A stretch of DNA of 16,058 nucleotides from Bacillus_I endophytica_A (GCF_026790145.1 NZ_JALAMS010000025.1:1-16058), one strand, 5' to 3'; shown: positions 7,380-14,929, numbered from the stretch's first letter. Program-made: numbers and translations. Notes: generated by a model not told the origin, from the letters alone.

Positions 7380-7412
7380 ACCTACATTCCCTAAGGGATT
7401 GTAGGTTTTTTT
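7380..7412 (+). terminator. Intrinsic terminator upstream of the PTS locus
   Basis: ACCTACA and TGTAGGT enclose a second short stem (TCCCT/AGGGA), followed by a run of T to 7412. It precedes the promoter at 7498, so it insulates the PTS locus from transcription entering from the IS side. I find no RAT-like sequence overlapping it. Confidence 0.7.
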
Positions 7413-7497
7413 GTAATTCTATGGATTAACCATAGAATTATTTCCGAACGACAGGGATAAGAGATACATCTATTTCAATGGATAATTGATTTGTAGA

Positions 7498-7526
7498 TTG
7501 ATAAAAATTGTGTTAACGCTTACATT
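7498..7526 (+). promoter_or_regulatory. Putative sigma-A promoter of the PTS regulator gene
   Basis: TTGATA (7498-7503), 17-bp spacer, TACATT (7521-7526). The -35 is good and the -10 moderate. A start near 7533 leaves about 75 nt of leader before the GTG at 7610. Confidence 0.5.
7511..7524 (+). promoter_or_regulatory. cre site (CcpA operator) of the PTS locus
   Basis: TGTTAACGCTTACA matches the cre consensus at all defined positions and lies between, and partly over, the proposed -35 and -10. Catabolite repression of the locus is therefore likely. Confidence 0.85.
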
Positions 7527-7609
7527 TTTGCAAATTGAAGTTGCAAAAAGATGTACTAAACTATTTGAATATGTCAATTTATAATCAAATTATGAAAGGG
7601 GTTACTATC

Positions 7610-9718
7610 GTGAAAGAACGGACTCAACGAGTACTTACCAGATTTTTGACAGTAAATACTTTTTTAACTTGTGAGGATTTAAGTAAAGAGTTCAATATTA
7701 GTGAGCGTACTTTTCGAAATGAGTTGGTCCTGATTAATAAATATCTAGCAGAAAATAATTATTCGTCCATTACGACGACAAGAGGAAAGGGGTTGAAATT
7801 AGACCTGTCTGAGGCGGATCGAGAAAAGCTCCTATCTAAAATTGGTGATGACAGGGAAGCAGATTATTATAGGCCCAATGAACGTTTCCTAGCGTTACTT
7901 TTAGATATTGCCGATACCACAAAAACGACAATGCTCTTTGAAATGGAAGAAAAACTGCAGGTATCGAAAAGTACATTGGATGAGGATATGAGAAAACTTC
8001 GTCAGTTTTTAAAAGAATATGGTATTTCTGTAGTGAGCTTAACGAAGCAAGGTATTGTATTTACAGGCGACGAACGATCAATACGCACTATGTTGTACGA
8101 CGTGATTAATAGTGTTACAGATATCTCCAATCTAATAGGGTACCGAGATATAGATACAGTGAATACCTTTGCAAATCAATTTATTCTTAATTATTTGGAT
8201 ACAAGTGCATTGAGGATCATTGAAGAATATTATGACGACGTCTTTGAAAGGTCCAGAGTAGAGATTAATCATGTATATCGAAATCAAATCATTCTTTTTT
8301 TAGGTATATGGGTAAGGCGGTTGCAAGAAGGAAATACCCTTAGAGAATTAGCCAAAGTTAGAGCCGAGGTAAAAGAAGCTCCTGTCAGAAATTTTGTCGA
8401 TTCCATCTGTAGTGAGTTTGGTTTATATCCATCATTAAATGAAATCAAATATACTACTTTTACAATCGAATCATTTAATCCAAAAGATATGAATAATTCA
8501 TTCGATTGGGTTACCGCACAATTATTAGCCATTCAATTAATTGAGCATGTAGAAAGGGTAACCAGAATCCCTTTCTCTCAGAGGGAAAACGATTTGTATG
8601 AAGGTTTGTATAAGCATATCACCGGGTTATTAAGTAGGACGAAGAACGATTTACAGGTATTCAATCCGTTGAAAGACACTATTAAGGAGTCCTATGCCGA
8701 GATTTATCAGGCAGTCACTTGCTTTAGTAAGCAAATAGAGGACTACATCAAGAAACCATTATCAGAAGATGAAATTGGGTTTTTGACCGTTTATTTTTCA
8801 ACTTCTGCCAGCCAGATAAAGCAGAAAGAACAATATGTCTATCAGGCAGTTGTGCTTTGTAATCATGGGATTTCAACTGGAAAGCTGTTGGCTGCGAATT
8901 TGAAAGAGCAATTCAATATCGAGATTGTAGCAGTATTGAGTTCGTATGAATTAGCCTTTATTGACAAGCTGGATGTTGATTTGGTTTTTACGACCATTTC
9001 AATTGATTATCCAAGAAAACCTGTATTATTTCTTAATCCAATTTTAAGAGAGAGTGATAAGAAGGAAATTAAAGATTTTTTACTCAAAAATAAGGATAAG
9101 AGAAGAACCGTATCTAATAAGTTAGATGCCACAAAGTTGATGCAGGATATCCTGACGTTAATTGTAGAAAGTGGCGGTACGGTAACAAAGGAAAGCTATC
9201 AGAAAGTAGAAGAGACTTTTAAGGAACATCATTTAAAAATTAATACAAGGGAGATACAGCCGATGTTGCAGGATATTTTGAGGGATTCTAACATTCTACT
9301 AAAGCAGGAATGTAAAGACTGGAAAGAGGCCATTACGAAATCTGCCCAGGTATTGGTAACAAAAGAGGTCATTGAAGAACGATATATAAACGCCATGATT
9401 AAGTCTGTTGAAGAGTTTGGACCTTATATAGTGGTAGGGAGGCACTTAGCATTAGCACACGCAAGGCCGGAAGATGGAGTGAATAAATTAGGCATTAGTG
9501 TCCTGACGTTAAAGGAACCGGTGAATTTCGGAAATCCGGATAATGATCCGGTAAAAATTGTTTTTTGCCTAGCCGCAGTGGATTCTTATTCGCATCTAAA
9601 TGTGATGAAAAATCTGATTGAGTTAATTAATGATGAAGAGAAATTGGACAAGTTAATTACAGCACAAGATGTAAACATGTTTAATCAGGTGTTATATGGC
9701 AGTGAAGTGATGGAGTGA
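7610..9718 (+). CDS. PRD-domain transcriptional regulator with EIIB and EIIA domains (MtlR/LicR/ManR type)
   Basis: Sugar-responsive DNA-binding regulator controlled by PTS phosphorylation, 702 aa. The GTG at 7610 is preferred because GAAAGGGG lies 8 nt upstream; the TTG at 7535 would fall at the transcription start and has no ribosome site. Domains: two winged HTHs (about 5-65 and 90-155), PRD1 (about 180-290), PRD2 (about 295-400), EIIB-like (409-500, Cys417 in LCNHGISTGK) and EIIA type 2 (about 565-700, His617 in LALAHARPEDGV). In PRD2, His336 (KHITGLLSR) is kept, but the second conserved His is Tyr395 (FLTVYF). PRD1 appears to lack both usual histidines. It is the first gene of the locus and very likely its activator. 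It also carries the only EIIA domain of the system. Confidence 0.92.
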   Translation: MKERTQRVLTRFLTVNTFLTCEDLSKEFNISERTFRNELVLINKYLAENNYSSITTTRGKGLKLDLSEADREKLLSKIGDDREADYYRPNERFLALLLDIADTTKTTMLFEMEEKLQVSKSTLDEDMRKLRQFLKEYGISVVSLTKQGIVFTGDERSIRTMLYDVINSVTDISNLIGYRDIDTVNTFANQFILNYLDTSALRIIEEYYDDVFERSRVEINHVYRNQIILFLGIWVRRLQEGNTLRELAKVRAEVKEAPVRNFVDSICSEFGLYPSLNEIKYTTFTIESFNPKDMNNSFDWVTAQLLAIQLIEHVERVTRIPFSQRENDLYEGLYKHITGLLSRTKNDLQVFNPLKDTIKESYAEIYQAVTCFSKQIEDYIKKPLSEDEIGFLTVYFSTSASQIKQKEQYVYQAVVLCNHGISTGKLLAANLKEQFNIEIVAVLSSYELAFIDKLDVDLVFTTISIDYPRKPVLFLNPILRESDKKEIKDFLLKNKDKRRTVSNKLDATKLMQDILTLIVESGGTVTKESYQKVEETFKEHHLKINTREIQPMLQDILRDSNILLKQECKDWKEAITKSAQVLVTKEVIEERYINAMIKSVEEFGPYIVVGRHLALAHARPEDGVNKLGISVLTLKEPVNFGNPDNDPVKIVFCLAAVDSYSHLNVMKNLIELINDEEKLDKLITAQDVNMFNQVLYGSEVME

Positions 9719-9896
9719 GGAAAGCTACGGTTATTACATTTGGAGAAGATGTAAGTAGGATTAAATGCCGACTTTAAAGGAATTTTGACACCCGAAGAAA
9801 TTAGTACGGATGGTAGTCCTTGTTGATGGGAAGCCCGTATTGTTTACTTTAGAAAATGTATTATATAAAACAAATGATTTAATAGCTAACAAATAA
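9715..9896 (+). pseudogene. Fragmented ORF between regulator and EIIB (possible decayed gene)
   Basis: Three short protein-like pieces lie in different frames: a GTG at 9715, overlapping the regulator stop, gives VRKATVITFGEDVSRIKCRL; then GILTPEEISTDGS; then VVLVDGKPVLFTLENVLYK ending at TAA 9894-9896. They line up end to end as if two small indels had broken one gene of about 60 codons. I do not recognise the family. It occupies the slot where a separate EIIA gene might be expected, but shows no His motif. It could instead be non-coding with chance ORFs. Confidence 0.4.
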
Positions 9897-9929
9897 ATGT
9901 ATACAAAAAATGACAGAGGTGAGAGTGAA

Positions 9930-10238
9930 ATGAAAAAGGTAAATATCTTATTTGTATGTGGAGCAGGTTTAGGAAGCAGTTTTGCTTGTCAAATGGCGGC
10001 AGAGGATGTATTAAGCAAGTTAGGTGTTAATGCCAAGTTAGATCATAGTGATATATCGTCTGCTATTTCAGTAAAACCCGATATTATTATTACGGCACAG
10101 AATTTCAAATCCCAATTTAAGAAATTCTCAGTTGATTCTAAACAAACGACAATTGTGTATTTGAGAAATATTGTATCTAAACCAGAGATTGAAGAAAAAA
10201 TCACCCCGGTATTAAAAGAAAAAGGTGTTTTAGCTTAA
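9930..10238 (+). CDS. PTS EIIB component, ascorbate/SgaB type
   Basis: Cytoplasmic phosphocarrier that passes phosphate from EIIA to the incoming sugar at EIIC; 102 aa. The ATG at 9930 is chosen over the upstream in-frame ATG at 9897 because GAGGTGAGAG precedes it and it gives the standard EIIB N-terminus. The active site is Cys10 in the phosphate loop VCGAGLGSSFAC. It then follows the alternating beta/alpha pattern of the UlaB/SgaB group (DIIITAQNF, VYLRNIVS). It lies 35 bp before the EIIC gene, so both are co-transcribed. Family membership is clear; the sugar is not. Confidence 0.93.
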   Translation: MKKVNILFVCGAGLGSSFACQMAAEDVLSKLGVNAKLDHSDISSAISVKPDIIITAQNFKSQFKKFSVDSKQTTIVYLRNIVSKPEIEEKITPVLKEKGVLA

Positions 10239-10273
10239 AAATAAGTAGAGATAGCTAGAGATGGGGGGAAAAG

Positions 10274-11563
10274 ATGGGTGTAGTTAACTTTATTATCGAG
10301 AATATTTTGACACAAGCATCAGTCACAATCGCGTTGATTGCTATGTTGGGGTTAATTTTACAAAAGAAATCAGCAGGGCAAGTTATTTCTGGTTCGTTAA
10401 AGACGATGTTAGGGTTTATGGTATTGTCAGCAGGTTCTAGCATTATTGTTGGTAGTTTAGTATATTTTGGGCGTATTTTTACAGAAGGTTTCCATATGCA
10501 AGGGATTATCCCTTCAATCGAAGCTATTAATGGCCAAGCAATGAATGAGCTAGGCTTGGGACGTGATATCGCACTAACTTTCTTAGCTATCTTTGTTTTT
10601 AATATTATCATTGCACGGTTCACTAAATGGAAATACATCTTTTTAACTGGTCAGGCAATTCTTTGGATGGCTACTATGACAACAGTATTTGGTTACTTTG
10701 CAGGTTTACGTGGTATTGCATTGATTTTAGTAGGTGGTTTCATTGGGGGTGTCTTTGCGGTAGCAATGCCTGCGATTGCTCAACCATTTGTTCGTAAAAT
10801 TACTGGTATGGATGATATTGCATTAGGACACTTTTGTACGGTGGGGTATGTGTTTGAAGCAGGTGTAGCGAAACTAGTTGGGGGAAGAGGTGGAAAGAAA
10901 AAATCTGTTGAGGATTTGAATTTACCAGCTCAATTTGAATTCTTACAAGATACCTATCTATCCTTGATGGTGGTAATGACTCCCCTCTATATTATTACAG
11001 CAGCGTTTGCAGGTGGAGAGTTCGCCTCTACATTATCGGGAGATACCAATTATTTAATGTTTGCGTTTTTACAATCTATCCAATTCGTAGTTGGAGTGTA
11101 TGTATTACTAGCAGGGGTTCGCTTATTACTAGGTGAAATTGTTCCGGCATTTAGAGGGATTGCCATGCGACTAGTTCCAAATGCAAAGCCAGCATTAGAT
11201 TGCCCAGTCCTATTTCCTTATAGCCCTAATGCAGTCATTGTAGGATTTATCACAACTACTATTGGTTCGGTTATTGCAATGTTTGTATTACCTGTCTTTG
11301 GGTTGGCAATGATCTTACCAGGTATGCTTACAGCCTTCTTCGCAGGTGGTACTGCCGGTATATTTGGTAACTTAATGGGTGGTATCCGAGGAGCAATTAT
11401 TGGTGGTATTGTACATGGTTTCTTCATTACATTATTACCAGCACTGTTAGTAACCACCCTAAATTCTATGGGGTTTGTCAATGCAACTGCTACAGATGTG
11501 GATACAGTTACGGCTGCATTATTATATGCATGGCTCATTGGTCCACTTTTAAAAGCTTTCTAG
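10274..11563 (+). CDS. PTS EIIC permease, UlaA/SgaT family
   Basis: Integral membrane transporter that moves the sugar across the membrane while it is phosphorylated by EIIB. 429 aa, slightly shorter than E. coli UlaA (about 465). About ten or more hydrophobic segments are seen. The family signature LDCPVLFPYSPNAVIVGF is at about 311-328, and GGTAGIFGNLMGGIRGAIIGG near 360-380 is also typical. A polar loop, GGRGGKKKSVEDLNLP, lies near 204-219. GGGGGG precedes the ATG by 5 nt. UlaA relatives carry L-ascorbate, but none of the ascorbate-pathway genes (UlaD, E, F, G) is nearby. The aldolase and kinase next door argue for a ketose or sugar-alcohol-like substrate. Confidence 0.93.
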   Translation: MGVVNFIIENILTQASVTIALIAMLGLILQKKSAGQVISGSLKTMLGFMVLSAGSSIIVGSLVYFGRIFTEGFHMQGIIPSIEAINGQAMNELGLGRDIALTFLAIFVFNIIIARFTKWKYIFLTGQAILWMATMTTVFGYFAGLRGIALILVGGFIGGVFAVAMPAIAQPFVRKITGMDDIALGHFCTVGYVFEAGVAKLVGGRGGKKKSVEDLNLPAQFEFLQDTYLSLMVVMTPLYIITAAFAGGEFASTLSGDTNYLMFAFLQSIQFVVGVYVLLAGVRLLLGEIVPAFRGIAMRLVPNAKPALDCPVLFPYSPNAVIVGFITTTIGSVIAMFVLPVFGLAMILPGMLTAFFAGGTAGIFGNLMGGIRGAIIGGIVHGFFITLLPALLVTTLNSMGFVNATATDVDTVTAALLYAWLIGPLLKAF

Positions 11564-11594
11564 AAAATGAGAAAGAGATAAGGAGGTTCAAGTG

Positions 11595-11993
11595 ATGTTT
11601 GGATTTGGTAAGAAGAAAACTAAAGTACCGAAAAAAGAAGCAATCGAAGAAGTAGTGTTAACAGCAGAACGAAAAGAAGAATTATTACGTACTATCTCCT
11701 TTAAAAAAGAAGAAGTAAATCAAGTGACTAGAGAGGAACAAGCAAAAATTTATGAGGATCTTGGGTTAGCCTTTAATGAGCTTGGCGACGATGATAATGC
11801 TATTGATTCGTTAGAAAAAAGTATTCAGGCCAAAAAGTCATTAGGCAACGGTTACAAAACTTTATTAAAGCTTTATAACAAGAAGCGTGCAGAAGCAGCA
11901 AAAGTGAATGATGAAGAATTATTACAAATATATCTAAAGAAAATGGATCAAATGATGCAAGTTTCTAAAGAGGTTACGCGTGGTGTTCGATAA
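11595..11993 (+). CDS. Small TPR protein of the PTS operon
   Basis: A 132-aa, highly charged, likely cytoplasmic protein. AGGAGG lies 8 nt before the ATG at 11595; a GTG one codon earlier is possible but sits closer than usual. The N-terminus is basic (MFGFGKKKTKVPKK), then acidic-helical. One clear tetratricopeptide-like repeat spans about 50-83 (AKIYEDLGLAFNELG, DDDNAIDSLEKSI), with a degenerate second helical pair to 125. TPRs mediate protein-protein contacts, so it may be an adaptor for the permease, the regulator or the enzymes; the basic N-terminus might favour membrane contact. It has no known role in PTS systems that I can name. It lies 31 bp after EIIC and about 40 bp before the aldolase. 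Confidence 0.75.
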   Translation: MFGFGKKKTKVPKKEAIEEVVLTAERKEELLRTISFKKEEVNQVTREEQAKIYEDLGLAFNELGDDDNAIDSLEKSIQAKKSLGNGYKTLLKLYNKKRAEAAKVNDEELLQIYLKKMDQMMQVSKEVTRGVR

Positions 11994-12035
11994 GGGAGAA
12001 AATAAAAGATTAGTATAAAGGGAGAGTAATTGATC

Positions 12036-12902
12036 ATGTATACAACATTAAAAGAAGTAACACTTAGGGCTGAAGAATTGAATTATACAGTTGGTTCATT
12101 TAATGCACATAATTTAGAGATGTTACCTGATATGATCCGTGCAGCAAAAGAGCAAGGAGCACCAATTATTATACAAACAAGTATAGATACTGCGAAATAT
12201 ATTGGTCATGAAAATTTTGTTGCTGTATGTAAAACTATGGCCACAAATGAAATGGTAGATGTGGTATTGCATTTGGACCATGCAAGGGGTTTTGATGATA
12301 TTAAAGAGGCAATCGATAAAGGATATACATCGGTGATGTTTGATGGCTCCCATTTACCATTCAAAGAGAACATTATGAAAACAAGGGCAGTAGTAGAATA
12401 TGCACGTAAATATGGTGTTTCAGTAGAGGGTGAATTAGGGACTATTGGCGGTACTGAAGAAGGGATTCATGTAAATGAGGATGATAAGGTTTATACTGAC
12501 CCAAAAGATGCAGCAGAGTTTGTTAAAGCAACAGGAGTAGATGCTTTGGCCATTGCAATCGGTACTAATCATGGTCAATATAAGTCTAAAACGGAAGTAA
12601 ATGTACCACTATTAAAAGAAATCAATGCCGTAGTAGATGTACCTTTAGTTATTCATGGGGGTACAGGTGTTAATGAAATGGATATACATGAATTAATTAA
12701 TAACGGGATTCGTAAATTTAATGTAGGTACTGAGTTGTTAGTAGCATGGACGAAAACAGCGAAAGAAACATTCGGAGAAACAAAAGTAACTAAATCATTA
12801 CGACATAATATTATTCCATGTAATCGGGCAGTAAAAGAAATTGTCAAACATAAAATTGGAATCTTCATGAATAAAGAAGACCGTCCCCTTCAAGTAAAAT
12901 AA
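12036..12902 (+). CDS. Class II ketose-1,6-bisphosphate aldolase (fructose/tagatose-bisphosphate type)
   Basis: Zn-dependent aldolase that splits a ketose 1,6-bisphosphate into dihydroxyacetone phosphate and an aldehyde phosphate; 288 aa. The ATG at 12036 has AAGGGAGAG about 9 nt upstream; the TTG two codons earlier is too close. Family landmarks: HLDH at 79-82 (catalytic Asp81, Zn ligand His82), SVMFDGSHLPFKENI (99-113), VEGELGTIGGTEEG (130-143), YTDPKDAAEFV (153-163), IGTNHGQYK with His179, IHGGTG with His207, and FNVGTEL. All metal and catalytic residues are present. The length matches the short GatY/KbaY/FbaA group. Together with the EII and the kinase it implies a phosphorylated ketose pathway. 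Which isomer is used cannot be told from the motifs. Confidence 0.92.
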   Translation: MYTTLKEVTLRAEELNYTVGSFNAHNLEMLPDMIRAAKEQGAPIIIQTSIDTAKYIGHENFVAVCKTMATNEMVDVVLHLDHARGFDDIKEAIDKGYTSVMFDGSHLPFKENIMKTRAVVEYARKYGVSVEGELGTIGGTEEGIHVNEDDKVYTDPKDAAEFVKATGVDALAIAIGTNHGQYKSKTEVNVPLLKEINAVVDVPLVIHGGTGVNEMDIHELINNGIRKFNVGTELLVAWTKTAKETFGETKVTKSLRHNIIPCNRAVKEIVKHKIGIFMNKEDRPLQVK

Positions 12903-12955
12903 TTACAAAAAAAGTGCATTAGTATTTCATAAGGACCTAGAAGATGAGGTTAATA

Positions 12956-12993
12956 AGAGAGAGTACGAGTAATTTCTTGTACTCTCTTTATTT
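12956..12993 (+). terminator. Internal terminator between aldolase and kinase genes
   Basis: AGAGAGTAC pairs with GTACTCTCT (9 bp perfect, extendable by G-U and A-T pairs), loop of 12 nt, tail TTTATTT. It should reduce but perhaps not abolish read-through, lowering kinase and HPr expression relative to transporter and aldolase. Confidence 0.7.
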
Positions 12994-13014
12994 GGTAGAT
13001 TATGAGGTGGTAGG

Positions 13015-13641
13015 ATGGATAAAATCTTAATCTTATTAGCAGGTTTACCAGGAACAGGAAAAACCTACTTGTGTAATATCATTAAGAATAATTTAGGGGC
13101 ATTTTATAAGCTTTCTCAAGATGACTTAAAAGAATATTATAGTGATATATATGGTTTTCGTAATTTAGAAGAGAAGCAGGATATAGAAAAGAGAGCATGG
13201 ACTAAGTACTATGAAATAATGGAACAGCAAATGGAAGCAGGTAGCAATATTATGTCTGATTACCCTTTTAGTCGGAAACAGAAACCTCAAATTCAGCAAT
13301 TAGTAGAAAGATACGGTTATGAGGTGCTTACTATTCGGTTAATTGCAGATTTAGATATTTTATTTGAACGACAAAAGAAGCGTGATTTGGATCCCACAAG
13401 GCATTTGAGTCATATTGTAACTTCCTATAAAAGAGGGGCTCATTTAGCTAATAGAAGTAATGCAGATAATTTATTGACCTATGAGGAATTCATAACAAGA
13501 TGTACAACAAGAGGATATGACACTTTTGAATTAGGGAAATTATATGAAGTGGATGTATCAGATTATACAAAAGTCAATTATTCTGAGTTGTTAGAATATA
13601 TACAATTGGAGTTTATTTCTGAAACCAGCAAAGAAAATTGA
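13015..13641 (+). CDS. P-loop kinase (AAA_33 / zeta-toxin / gluconate-kinase-like fold)
   Basis: Likely small-molecule kinase, 208 aa. Walker A is at 10-17 (GLPGTGKT). KLSQDDLKEYY (32-42) matches the substrate-side S-x-D-D segment of P-loop kinases. NIMSDYPFSRKQ (79-89) sits where the Walker B strand is expected. IRLIADLDILFERQKKRD (107-124) resembles the lid region, with Arg/Lys residues. GAGGTGG precedes the ATG at 13015 by 5 nt. In this operon the missing chemical step is phosphorylation of the imported ketose phosphate to the bisphosphate used by the aldolase, normally done by PfkB- or PfkA-type enzymes. This kinase may do it instead, which would be unusual. Alternatives: phosphorylation of another sugar or of a protein. 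Confidence 0.8.
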   Translation: MDKILILLAGLPGTGKTYLCNIIKNNLGAFYKLSQDDLKEYYSDIYGFRNLEEKQDIEKRAWTKYYEIMEQQMEAGSNIMSDYPFSRKQKPQIQQLVERYGYEVLTIRLIADLDILFERQKKRDLDPTRHLSHIVTSYKRGAHLANRSNADNLLTYEEFITRCTTRGYDTFELGKLYEVDVSDYTKVNYSELLEYIQLEFISETSKEN

Positions 13642-13784
13642 ATTCATAGCCCTGAGGCGTTTCCTTAGTAGGAGATAGTAGGGAATACGAATTTACTGTA
13701 GCTAATGGGGTGAAAAAGTAGGAAATTACCAAAGTTCTTAACTTATAAAATAAAAATAAGTTTTTTAGATACGGAGGAATAATA

Positions 13785-14051
13785 ATGGTTGAAAAAATAT
13801 ATAAAATAATTGATGAGTCTGGAATTCATGCAAGACCTGCGACCTTATTGGTTAATACTGTTACGCTATTTTCTTCAGATGTGATTCTGGAGTATAAAGG
13901 AAAACAGGTCAATTTAAAATCAATCCTAGGTGTAATGTCGTTAGGAATTCCGCAGGAAGAAACAATTAAAATAATTGCTCAAGGCGATGATGCAGAACAA
14001 GTGCTAGCAAATATTGATGAAATGATGAAAACAGAAGGCCTAGGTGTATAA
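13785..14051 (+). CDS. HPr-family phosphocarrier, second HPr paralogue
   Basis: Small cytoplasmic PTS phosphocarrier, 88 aa, full length. His15 (GIHARPAT) accepts phosphate from EI. Ser46 in NLKSILGVMSLGI is the regulatory site used by HPr kinase, so the protein could also act with CcpA. GGAGG lies 8-9 nt before the ATG. No ptsI follows, unlike the housekeeping ptsHI pair, so this is probably an extra HPr dedicated to this locus. The 143-bp gap before it shows no ORF and could hold its own promoter (AT-rich TATAAAAT near 13745), but no clear -35 is seen. Confidence 0.93.
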   Translation: MVEKIYKIIDESGIHARPATLLVNTVTLFSSDVILEYKGKQVNLKSILGVMSLGIPQEETIKIIAQGDDAEQVLANIDEMMKTEGLGV

Positions 14052-14214
14052 AATCAGTTTCAAGTTCGATAATCCAAAATTCCCTCCTGATTGGAAACTG
14101 CGAATAATAAATTTACTTTTCACTTCAATAATCTAAAGTTAAGCTAATATTGTAATTAACAATAAGGTTTAATATACTAACTCAAGAAATAATTTAAGAC
14201 TATCTGTAATGTAT

Positions 14215-14248
14215 AAACAGCCTTTGTTAAAATAGCAAAGGCTGTTTT
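14215..14248. terminator. Bidirectional terminator between the PTS locus and the recombinase gene
   Basis: AAACAGCCTTTG and CAAAGGCTGTTT form a perfect 12-bp stem with a 9-nt loop, followed by T on the plus strand. It serves the convergent HPr (plus) and recombinase (minus) genes. Confidence 0.85.
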
Positions 14249-14264
14249 GATGAGTTTCTTCCTA

Positions 14265-14885
14265 TTATATATTGTCCTTGTTAAAAGTACTTTCATGTTT
14301 CTTCACCAATTTATAAAAGGTTGTCTTTTTAACATTGGCCTCTTTCATGGCTTGGACAGCTGTAATCTCCTTATTTCTCCATCGATTATAAGCTTCAATA
14401 AATTCTAGATTAACTTGCGCTTTAGGGCGTCCAAAAGATATACCACCCTTTAGTGCAGCATCAATGCCTTCGCGCTGACGTTTCCGAATACGATCTCGTT
14501 CCTCCTGTGCCATCCACGAAAGAATCTGTAAAACTAAATCTGCAATAAAGGTTCCCAAACTATCCTTATACTGAGTGGTATCTAACAACGGCATATCCAA
14601 GACCACAATGTCTGCCTCAATCTCTTTTGTAATGGCATTCCATTCCTGTAAGATTTCTTCCTTATTTCGACCAAAACGATCTAAGGAATGAATATAGAGA
14701 ATATCTCCTTTACGAATCATTCGTTTCATCAATTGATACTGTTCCCGATTGAAGTTTTTTCCACTCTGCTTATCAATGAAAATGTCTCGAGGAGAAATTC
14801 CAGCTTCCTCCATGGATTGAAGTTGACGACCTTCATTTTGATCTCGGCTGCTTACTCGTATGTAACCAAACTTTCTGTTTTCCAT
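14265..14885 (-). CDS. Serine recombinase (resolvase/invertase family)
   Basis: Site-specific DNA recombinase, 206 aa, the usual length for small Tn3-type resolvases and DNA invertases. The catalytic domain has nucleophile Ser12 in YIRVSSRDQ, the active-site arginines Arg10, Arg70 and Arg73 (SLDRFGRN), and the long E helix (QEERDRIRKRQREG). FGRPKAQV links to the C-terminal HTH (about 165-195, AVQAMKEANVKKTTFYKL). All key residues are present. AAAGGAG lies 6 nt before the ATG. The promoter region overlaps a set of inverted repeats that could be its recombination sites, so autoregulation is likely. No transposase of a Tn3 element is next to it. It may resolve or invert local DNA. Confidence 0.92.
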   Translation of the reverse strand: MENRKFGYIRVSSRDQNEGRQLQSMEEAGISPRDIFIDKQSGKNFNREQYQLMKRMIRKGDILYIHSLDRFGRNKEEILQEWNAITKEIEADIVVLDMPLLDTTQYKDSLGTFIADLVLQILSWMAQEERDRIRKRQREGIDAALKGGISFGRPKAQVNLEFIEAYNRWRNKEITAVQAMKEANVKKTTFYKLVKKHESTFNKDNI

Positions 14886-14929
14886 TTTATTACTCCTTTT
14901 GTGTTTCTCTCCCTATTATTCTATCAAAA

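Noticed and set aside
7380..7412. Terminator before the PTS regulator as a second RAT-controlled attenuator
   Set aside because: No RAT-like sequence overlaps it, and the likely promoter (7498) lies downstream of it, so it cannot attenuate the operon.
7535..7609. TTG start at 7535 giving a 727-aa regulator
   Set aside because: It falls at the predicted transcription start, has no ribosome site, and adds 25 residues outside the HTH family start; the GTG at 7610 has GAAAGGGG at good spacing.
9719..9929. Sigma-54 (-24/-12) promoter before the EIIB gene, as seen for LevR-type systems
   Set aside because: No TGGCAC-N5-TTGC pattern is present, and the regulator lacks the AAA+ domain of LevR-type activators.
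10274..11563. Assignment as a true L-ascorbate transporter with ula gene names
   Set aside because: The family is right, but the linked aldolase, kinase and HPr and the absence of UlaD/E/F/G do not fit ascorbate use.
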